DNA of 41,812 nucleotides from Zetaproteobacteria bacterium CG1_02_53_45 (GTDB taxonomy: Bacteria > Pseudomonadota > Zetaproteobacteria > Mariprofundales > Mariprofundaceae). Both the position numbers and the translations under genes were made by a program. The notes beneath the pieces are model-generated. The model was not told the origin of the DNA and did not search any database. It saw nothing but the letters and a program-made list of their open reading frames with translations. This document shows, in pieces, positions 33,153 to 41,812 of the stretch. Positions within the stretch are counted from its first letter, which is position 1; each line of letters begins with the position of its first letter. The stretch covers positions 1-41,812 of the forward strand of contig MNWZ01000046.1 of NCBI GenBank assembly GCA_001871925.1. Reading direction: 5' to 3'.

Positions 33153-34856
33153 ATGACCCCTGTTGTTATGGCCGTCACCGTACTCTGTCTCTATATGTTG
33201 TTTTTCCGTTTTTATGCCAAACGGACGCTGGCCCGGAAAATATTCGAGCTTGATGATGCCAATGTCACTCCGGCGCATGCGTTGCGTGATGATGTCGATT
33301 ATGTGCCATCCAATAAATACATCCTCTTCGGCCATCACTTTGCCTCCATTGCGGGACTCGCTCCGATGCTCGGGCCTGCCATTGCGGTGATCTGGGGCTG
33401 GGTGCCGGCGCTCTGCTGGGTTGTTTTCGGTACCCTGCTGGTCGGTGCCGTGCATGATTTTTCCGCGCTCGTGCTCTCCATTCGCCATAAGGGGCAGAGT
33501 GTCGGCACTATTGCCCGAGATGTGATCAGTCCGCGCACACGTCTGCTTTTCCTGCTGGTGATCTTCTTCCTGGTGGCGCTGGCCATGGGTGTGTTCGTAC
33601 TGGTGATTTCCGGTCTGTTTGCTGCTCCTGATGTCGCCAATATTCCGAAAACGTCGCATCCCGAAGCCATATTCCCGACCTACTCACTGATGCTGATTGC
33701 CATGGTGATCGGCTTCCTTGTGTATAAAAAGAACATGCCGCTATGGCCGATGATAGCCGTCGGATTTGTACTGATGCTGCTGACCACCTATATCGGGCTG
33801 GATATGCCGATTACCGGGTTCACCGCCACGGACTGGACCTGGTCACTGCTGGTCTATGCCTTTGTCGCCAGTGTGTTGCCGGTCTGGTTGCTGCTGCAAC
33901 CGCGTGATTTCCTCAACTCGCTGCTGCTCTATCTGGCGCTGTTTGCCATGCTGGCCGGATTCTTCGTGCTCTCACCGGACTGGGCAGCACCGGCGATCAA
34001 CCCGAACCCGATCGGTGCGCCGCCGCTGATGCCGTTCCTGTTTATCGTGATTGCCTGCGGCGCGGTTTCCGGCTTCCACGGGCTGGTTGCTTCCGGCACC
34101 ACCTCCAAACAGCTGGATCGTGAGAGCGATGCCCCCTTTGTCGGTTATGTCGGCATGATCGGCGAATCACTGCTGGCACTGCTGGCCGTGCTGGCTACGA
34201 CGGCCGGCGCCTTCTCCTCGCGCGCCGAGTGGGAATCCTTCTACGGCTCATGGGACAAGGCGGCAGGCCTGCACCAGAAGCTGGGCATCTTTATTCAGGG
34301 CAATGCCAACTTTATCCACCAGCTCGGTGTGCCGCTGGATTATGCGGCCGCCTTTATCTCCGTGGTGGTGGTCGGTTTTGCCATGACCAGTGTGGATACC
34401 GGTGCGCGATTGCTGCGCTTTAATCTCGAAGAGATCGGTGAAACCATTGGTGTGAAAGTTCTGGGTAACCGCTATGTGGCGACCTTTCTGGCTGTTGCTG
34501 CAATCGGTTTCTTTGCCTTTTTCAAGGTTGATGGCAAACCGGCCGGCCTGTTTTTATGGACCCTGTTCGGCACCACCAACCAGATTCTGGCAGGTCTGAC
34601 CCTGCTGACCGTAACAATTTATCTCTATCGCAAGAAAAAGCCGATTCTCTATACCCTGCTGCCGATGCTGCTCGTGCTCGGTGCGACCATCGCCGGTATG
34701 CTCATGGGCATATTCGAAGCTGTCGGCAAAGCGCAGTGGATCGTTGCCGCAGTCGGTGCGGCCATCTTCCTGCTGGCCGGCTGGGTGCTGGTTGAAGCCA
34801 TGCTGGTGGTGAAAAAAGTGAAGGCGGAGCGAGAACTGGATCAGCCTGCCGCTTAA
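33153..34856 (+). CDS. cstA: CstA-type carbon starvation / peptide or pyruvate transporter
   Basis: 567-aa inner-membrane protein with about 15 helices. Characteristic CstA stretches are GHHFASIAGLAPMLGPAIAV near residue 60, VGAVHDFSALVLSIRHKGQS, GFHGLVASGTTSKQL (residues about 308-322), AMTSVDTGARLLRF and WTLFGTTNQILAGL. E. coli CstA and BtsT are about 700 aa; shorter forms like this one are common in other proteobacteria. Known members take up pyruvate or peptides. CTGGAGG eight to nine bases before the ATG is a good ribosome binding site. The MITE-like element lies in its promoter region, so its expression may have been changed by the insertion. Confidence 0.93.
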   Translation: MTPVVMAVTVLCLYMLFFRFYAKRTLARKIFELDDANVTPAHALRDDVDYVPSNKYILFGHHFASIAGLAPMLGPAIAVIWGWVPALCWVVFGTLLVGAVHDFSALVLSIRHKGQSVGTIARDVISPRTRLLFLLVIFFLVALAMGVFVLVISGLFAAPDVANIPKTSHPEAIFPTYSLMLIAMVIGFLVYKKNMPLWPMIAVGFVLMLLTTYIGLDMPITGFTATDWTWSLLVYAFVASVLPVWLLLQPRDFLNSLLLYLALFAMLAGFFVLSPDWAAPAINPNPIGAPPLMPFLFIVIACGAVSGFHGLVASGTTSKQLDRESDAPFVGYVGMIGESLLALLAVLATTAGAFSSRAEWESFYGSWDKAAGLHQKLGIFIQGNANFIHQLGVPLDYAAAFISVVVVGFAMTSVDTGARLLRFNLEEIGETIGVKVLGNRYVATFLAVAAIGFFAFFKVDGKPAGLFLWTLFGTTNQILAGLTLLTVTIYLYRKKKPILYTLLPMLLVLGATIAGMLMGIFEAVGKAQWIVAAVGAAIFLLAGWVLVEAMLVVKKVKAERELDQPAA

Positions 34857-34954
34857 CGGCGCACTGCCGGGGCGCATCGGGTTTGAACCGGCGATGTAAA
34901 GAAAGGGTAAAGTTGATTCTATATGGCGGCGGTTTCTGTTATAACGTCAACATC

Positions 34955-36361
34955 ATGAGAAGAGTTTTATATTCCGCTCTGCCGGTGCTGCTGTCACTCA
35001 CCTGCGCCATGCCGGCCAGTGCCGCAGGGCTGGATGATCCGTTCTCCGTTACTGCCATGGTGGCGACCTCTCCGGCCGATGCCGGCATCTGCAATAATCG
35101 GATCGAAGGCAGGGCGCTGACGCTGGCAGATGTTGTGCAGATCAGCCTGTGCAGTAACCCGCAAACGCGTGCAGCCTGGGCCTCGGCCCGCGCGGCTGCT
35201 GCCCGACTGGGCTCCAGCCGCTCATCGCAGCTGCCTTCGCTGTCGCTCGGCGGCACAGCCGAGCACAATGCGGCAGCGACCGGAGCTGTGCACAGTGTCA
35301 GCAACCGGCAGAGCCTTTCTCTATCGCTGAGTTACCTGCTTTACGATTTCGGTGGCCGCGAGGCCGGTATCGACAATGCCCGCGCCCTGCTTGCTGCGGC
35401 CAATGCCAGCGGCAATGCCACGCTGCAAACGCTGTTTCTGGATGCGGCACAGGCATATTTCGCGCTGATGTCCGCCCGCGCCAGTCTCGATGCAAGCCGC
35501 GCCAGTGAAACCTCGGCGGCCGAGGCGCAGACGGCGGCCCAGGCACGCTATCGGGTCGGCGCTGCAACAAAGGCAGATCATCTGCAGGCCAGAACAGCGT
35601 TGTCGCAGGCGAGCCTGATTCGCATCAGGGCCGAAGGTGTGATGCAGAATGCGCTGGGTACACTGGCCAATGTGATGGGGCTGGAACCGACCGCGAGACT
35701 GGAGTTCGCCGAAGCGCCCGCAGCGCGTCCGGACATCAGGCAGGAGCAGGATGTGGCTCAGCTGATTGATCAGGCGCAACAGCGTCGTCCGGATCTGGCC
35801 GCGGCCGATGCCCGCATTCGTGCCGCCAGAGCCGATATCGTTTCTGCGCGTGCTTCGGGCATGCCGAAACTGACACTGGATGCCAGCGCTTCCGACGGGC
35901 GGACTGCTGCGGCCGGTGCCGGATATGCCAATACGCGTAACGGCAGTATCGCCCTGAATATTCAATTCCCGATTTTCACCGGTTTTGATACCGCCTACCG
36001 CACACGTGCAGCCCAGGCGCAGCTGGAAAACAGCATGGCCAGCCGCGATCAGGTTGCCCGGCAGGTCTCCTTGCAGGTGTGGCAGGCCTACCAGAACCTG
36101 CGCAGCGAAGGTCAGGCGCTGCGCGCAAGTGAAGACCTGCTTGCTTCAGCCGCTGAATCGGAGGCCATGAGTTTGGGGCGTTATCGGGAGGGGGTGGGCA
36201 ATATCCTCGATCTGCTCTCGGCCCAAAGTGCCATGGCCGGTGCCCGCCAGCAGCATGTTACAGCCCTCTACAACTGGCATGCGGCCCGTTTTTCACTGGC
36301 GCAGGCCATTGGCGCACTCGATCTCACCGCCTTGCAAATGGCCCGCAGTATGGAGCAATAA
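34955..36361 (+). CDS. TolC-family outer-membrane efflux protein
   Basis: 468 aa. The start at 34955 gives a signal peptide (MRRVLYSALPVLLSLTCAMPASA); the earlier ATG at 34883 has none. Two TolC-type repeats are visible, each with a long helix, starting at LTLADVVQISLCSNPQ and at RRPDLAAADARIRAARADIV. YLLYDFGGR and FPIFTGFDTAYR are the beta-strand segments. A C-terminal helix with SLGRYREGVGNILDLLSAQS is characteristic. It forms the outer-membrane channel of the exporter made with the following macA- and macB-like genes, which begin three bases after its stop. No clear ribosome binding site precedes it. Confidence 0.92.
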   Translation: MRRVLYSALPVLLSLTCAMPASAAGLDDPFSVTAMVATSPADAGICNNRIEGRALTLADVVQISLCSNPQTRAAWASARAAAARLGSSRSSQLPSLSLGGTAEHNAAATGAVHSVSNRQSLSLSLSYLLYDFGGREAGIDNARALLAAANASGNATLQTLFLDAAQAYFALMSARASLDASRASETSAAEAQTAAQARYRVGAATKADHLQARTALSQASLIRIRAEGVMQNALGTLANVMGLEPTARLEFAEAPAARPDIRQEQDVAQLIDQAQQRRPDLAAADARIRAARADIVSARASGMPKLTLDASASDGRTAAAGAGYANTRNGSIALNIQFPIFTGFDTAYRTRAAQAQLENSMASRDQVARQVSLQVWQAYQNLRSEGQALRASEDLLASAAESEAMSLGRYREGVGNILDLLSAQSAMAGARQQHVTALYNWHAARFSLAQAIGALDLTALQMARSMEQ

Positions 36362-36363
36362 TC

Positions 36364-37539
36364 ATGAACTCAACATCCTTCTTCAGTCGCAAGCCGGTGA
36401 TTGCCACCATGATCACTCTGGCCGTCGCCGCTGGCGCTTACGCCCTGTTCTGGCCCAAAACGGTGCCGCAGGCCGAGCGTTACGTTACCGCTGGGGTGGA
36501 GTCGGGGACGCTGATTCAGTCTGTCTCGGCCAACGGCACACTCAATCCGGTGATCCTGGTCAATGTCGGTACGCAGGTCTCCGGCGTGGTGAAGAAGATT
36601 TATGCCGATTTCAACGACAAGGTGGAAGAGAAGCAGGTGCTGCTGGAGCTCGATCCGTCATTGACGCGCGCGCAAGTGGCACAGTCTGAGGCGTCAAAGG
36701 CGCAGGCCGCTGCCGCACTTGATCTGGCCCGCGCCAATATGAAACGCACGCGGTCGCTGTATCAGAAGGAGTATGTCTCCCGGCAGGAGCTCGATGCGGC
36801 GGTGCAGGCGCTGAAGTCGGCCGAGGCGCAGCTCTCTCTGGCCCGCGCCCAGGCTGAACGCGATCGCATTAACCTCGCGTACACGGTGATCCGCTCACCG
36901 GTGGCCGGTGTTATTGTTTCGCGCGAGGTGGATGTCGGGCAGACCGTAGCCGCCTCATTCCAGACCCCGACCCTGTTCAAAATCGCCCAGGATCTGACCC
37001 GCATGCAGATCGATTCGAGTTTTGCCGAGGCCGATATCGGCGCTATCCGGGCCGGCCAGCCGGCCACCTTCACCGTTGATGCATTTCCCGAGCGTGAATT
37101 TGCCGGCACGGTGCGCCAGCTGCGCCTGAATCCGACCACGCAGCAGAATGTCGTCACCTATAATGTAGTTATCGATGTGAATAATGACGATTTTATTCTG
37201 CTGCCGGGTATGACCGCCTATGTCAGCGTCATCACGGCCCATCGTGAGCATGTGCTCAAGGTACCGAATGCGGCGCTGCGCCTGCGTCCGGCAGCCGATG
37301 CCGTGATCGGGCGCGAGCAGGCGGCTGAGCCGGAAGCAGGCAAAGAGGGCATGCGTGGCACGGTCTATCTGCCGACAGAGCAGGGCTTGCGGCCTGTGCG
37401 CTTGCTGCTTGGCGCCTCTGACAGTGCCGCCACCGAGGTGCTGGCCGGTTCATTGAAGGCTGGCGACAGGGTGGTTATTGAAATTGCCGGTTCTGACGAG
37501 GCCGGCAATAAACGCCAGCCCGGTATGCGCATCCACTAA
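36364..37539 (+). CDS. macA: MacA-like periplasmic adaptor (HlyD/RND membrane-fusion protein)
   Basis: 391 aa. One N-terminal membrane helix (about residues 11-28), then a barrel-sandwich half (NVGTQVSGVVKKIYADFNDK), a coiled coil (about 105-170) and the second lipoyl half (TVIRSPVAGVIVSREVDVGQ), then a beta-barrel domain with ADIGAIRAGQPATFTVDAFP. This is the MacA layout. It links the MacB permease in the inner membrane to the TolC-type channel. It starts three bases after the TolC gene and ends six bases before the ATPase gene. Confidence 0.9.
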   Translation: MNSTSFFSRKPVIATMITLAVAAGAYALFWPKTVPQAERYVTAGVESGTLIQSVSANGTLNPVILVNVGTQVSGVVKKIYADFNDKVEEKQVLLELDPSLTRAQVAQSEASKAQAAAALDLARANMKRTRSLYQKEYVSRQELDAAVQALKSAEAQLSLARAQAERDRINLAYTVIRSPVAGVIVSREVDVGQTVAASFQTPTLFKIAQDLTRMQIDSSFAEADIGAIRAGQPATFTVDAFPEREFAGTVRQLRLNPTTQQNVVTYNVVIDVNNDDFILLPGMTAYVSVITAHREHVLKVPNAALRLRPAADAVIGREQAAEPEAGKEGMRGTVYLPTEQGLRPVRLLLGASDSAATEVLAGSLKAGDRVVIEIAGSDEAGNKRQPGMRIH

Positions 37540-37545
37540 CACTGT

Positions 37546-38259
37546 ATGAGTCAGTTACTCTCCCTGCTTGATCTCGGTAAGGATTACGACACCGATGCAG
37601 GCCCGGTGCCGGTGCTCAGGGAGCTGTCGCTGAGCATCAATGAGGGCGAATTTGTCGCCATCATGGGGCCGTCGGGCTCGGGTAAATCCACACTGATGAA
37701 TATTCTCGGCTGCCTCGATGTGCCGAGCGCCGGCCGTTATCTGCTCGATGGTCGCGATGTCGGCGGCCTGCCGGATGATGAGCTGGCGCGTGTGCGCAGT
37801 CAGGTGATCGGTTTTGTCTTTCAGGGTTTCAATCTGCTGCCGCGCGCCTCGCTGGTGGCTAATGTGGCGCTGCCGCTGATCTACCAGCGCATCGGGCGAG
37901 GCTTGCGCACTGAGCGGGCCACCCGCATGTTGGAGCGTGTGGGCTTAAGCGAGTGGCTTAATTCGTTGCCGACACGCATCTCCGGCGGCCAGCAGCAGCG
38001 CGTTGCCATTGCTCGCGCGCTGGTTACCGAGCCGCGCCTGATTCTGGCCGATGAGCCGACCGGCAATCTCGATACCCGCACCGGCCGCGACATTATGCAG
38101 CAGTTTCAGCAGATCAATCGCGATCAGGGTATGACGATGGTGGTGGTTACGCACGACCGCAATGTGGCGAGCTATGCCACGCGCCTGGTCTACCTGCTCG
38201 ATGGGCGCATCCATTACGATGGTCCGGTGGATGCTTTTCGCGAAGAGGAGATCACATGA
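37546..38259 (+). CDS. MacB/LolD-type ABC transporter ATPase
   Basis: 237 aa. Walker A is GPSGSGKST (about residues 43-51), the Q-loop lies in [11 protein letters not shown], the signature is [15 protein letters not shown], Walker B is [12 protein letters not shown], and the switch histidine is in VVVTHD. Here ATPase and permease are separate genes, unlike the fused E. coli MacB, an arrangement common outside the enterics. The start is the ATG six bases after macA. The stop overlaps the permease start by four bases (ATGA), so the permease is translated together with it. Confidence 0.95.
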   Translation: MSQLLSLLDLGKDYDTDAGPVPVLRELSLSINEGEFVAIMGPSGSGKSTLMNILGCLDVPSAGRYLLDGRDVGGLPDDELARVRSQVIGFVFQGFNLLPRASLVANVALPLIYQRIGRGLRTERATRMLERVGLSEWLNSLPTRISGGQQQRVAIARALVTEPRLILADEPTGNLDTRTGRDIMQQFQQINRDQGMTMVVVTHDRNVASYATRLVYLLDGRIHYDGPVDAFREEEIT

Positions 38260-39480
38260 TCTTCTCGCTGCTTGGCGAAGCACTGGCGGCGATGGCGGCC
38301 AACCGCCTGCGCACCTTCCTGACCGCGCTCGGTATCCTGATCGGCGTGGCTGCCGTGGTTCTGATGGTCGCCATCGGGCAGGGCACCCAGAAACAGGTGA
38401 GCGACTCCATCGCAGCCATGGGCTCCAATCTGCTGATCGTGCGCTCCGGCTCCTCCAGCCACGGCGGTGTGCGCGGCGGTGCCGGCAACCTGCCGACGCT
38501 GACCGTTATGGATGCGCAGGCGATCGGTCAGCTGTCGCGCGCCGCGCTGGTCTCACCGACCGTAAACGGCTCCGTGCAGGTGGTTTACGGCCCCAATAAC
38601 TGGAATACCACGGCAACGGGCGCGACCGCGGATTACCTGCAGATCCGCGACTGGCCGGTGGTTGCCGGACGCGCTTTTTCCGAGTCCGAAGCGTCAAGCG
38701 GTGTGCGTGCGGCGCTGATGGGGCAGGAGACTGCGCGCCAGCTCTTCGGCAATGAAAACCCGGTGGGTAAATCGATTCGCATCCAGCGCTCGCCGTTTCT
38801 GGTTATCGGTGTGCTGGGCAGCAAGGGGCAGAGTCTGGGGGGGGCACAACCAGGATGACGCCATCATTGTGCCGCTGGTAACAGCGCAGCGGCAGCTCTT
38901 CGGCACGCAGTTTCAGGGCACGGTCTCGATGGTTATGGTGCAGGCGGCCACAGAGGCGGACATGATGCCGCTGGAGAAAAGTGTGCGCGAGTTGCTGCGC
39001 CAGCGTCATCATCTGCATGCCAACGCCGAGGATGATTTCCGCATCACCAATATGACGGAAGTGAGCGAAACAGCTTCGGAAGTAACCGGCATGCTCTCCA
39101 TCCTGCTGGCCGCTATCGCTTCGATTTCGTTGTTTGTCGGCGGCATCGGTATTATGAATATCATGATGGTTTCGGTGACCGAGCGAACCCGCGAAATCGG
39201 TATCCGCATGGCCATTGGTGCGCGCCGCAGAGATATCCTGATCCAGTTCCTGCTTGAGTCGGTCATCATCACCATGGCCGGTGGCGTGGTCGGCATCGTA
39301 GTCGGCATTGGCCTTGCCTATGCCACTACCCGCGTATTTGATGTGCTGACCACTGTTACGGCGACACCCGTGCTGCTCGCATTCTTTGTTTCGGTGGCGG
39401 TAGGCATCTTTTTCGGCCTCTACCCGGCCAGCAAAGCCGCCCGCCTGCGCCCGATTGATGCCCTGCGTTATCAGGGGTAG
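38256..39480 (+). pseudogene. MacB-type permease, frameshifted in a run of eight G
   Basis: The first part (38256-38858) begins with the MacB N-terminal helix (RLRTFLTALGILIGVAAVVL) and periplasmic core and ends in a stop after GGAQPG. The rest continues in another frame from about 38845 with HNQDDAIIVPLVTAQRQLFG, and has the C-terminal FtsX-like membrane domain (SLFVGGIGIMNIMMVSVTER and GVVGIVVGIG, ending ALRYQG). The frames join if the G run at 38837-38844 has seven instead of eight bases, giving LGGHNQDD. The two halves together would make about 407 residues, normal for this permease. So it is either a phase-variable or mutated gene, or a sequencing error in a homopolymer. Confidence 0.85.
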
Positions 39481-39622
39481 ATAGCAACTTGCCCATTTGG
39501 TGTCTGAACCCAGCTGGCAATGGACTTTCAGGAAATGGCTCTGACCCCTTATACGGCAACGGTTGTTAGCGGGCAGCTTTCTTGCCGACCTGTCAGAAGC
39601 CCTCGAAGATGATCATCAGCGA

Positions 39623-41812
<2,190 letters not shown>

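Overview
The window looks like chromosome from a Gram-negative proteobacterium. It has outer-membrane porins, LipB, the DXP isoprenoid route, TsaB/TsaC, RsmD, System II (ResB/CcsA) cytochrome c maturation and a MacAB/TolC exporter. This mixture would fit a chemolithotrophic lineage such as the Zetaproteobacteria (Mariprofundus-like). That placement is inference from gene content and protein style, not from a marker gene.

Layout. 1-3.3 kb, mostly minus strand: the N-terminus of an IS4-type transposase at the left edge, a 53-aa small protein with a strong terminator, an OprB-type porin, lipB, and a DUF481 outer-membrane protein broken by one missing base. 3.3-7.1 kb, plus strand: a tightly packed isoprenoid operon xseB-ispA-dxs-tlyA with a plausible sigma70 promoter. 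7.2-16 kb, minus strand: a tautomerase, tag, a low-molecular-weight phosphatase, tsaB, galU, ccsA-resB, a divergent tsaC, purE and purD. 16-23.9 kb, minus strand: a seven-gene, fully overlapping operon encoding a cupin-type regulator and six subunits of a membrane complex related to hydrogenase-4 and complex I. Its large subunit has lost the nickel-binding cysteines, so it belongs with the energy-converting-hydrogenase-related (Ehr) complexes rather than the hydrogenases. A 34-bp palindrome sits directly before the regulator. 24-27.6 kb: a Fic protein with repeated operator-like boxes, purH, and a small helix-hairpin-helix protein with a histone-H1-like tail. 27.7-28.6 kb: an RDD membrane protein fused in frame to the remains of a decayed GGDEF gene. 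28.7-32.7 kb: paired M16 peptidases, rsmD and a parvulin lipoprotein.

32.7-41.8 kb: a 304-bp MITE-like element that could fold as a three-way junction lies upstream of a CstA-type transporter. Then comes a TolC-MacA-MacB export operon whose MacB permease is frameshifted in a run of eight G. The window ends in a katG pseudogene, broken by a short deletion and cut at its N-terminal part by the 5' end of a group II intron lying antisense to it.

Most genes are housekeeping. The points of most interest are the Ehr-like operon with its palindrome, the nested-palindrome element at 32758-33063, the Fic operator repeats, the HhH/H1-like protein, and the cluster of broken genes (DUF481, GGDEF, macB, katG). 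No tRNA, rRNA or CRISPR array was seen.
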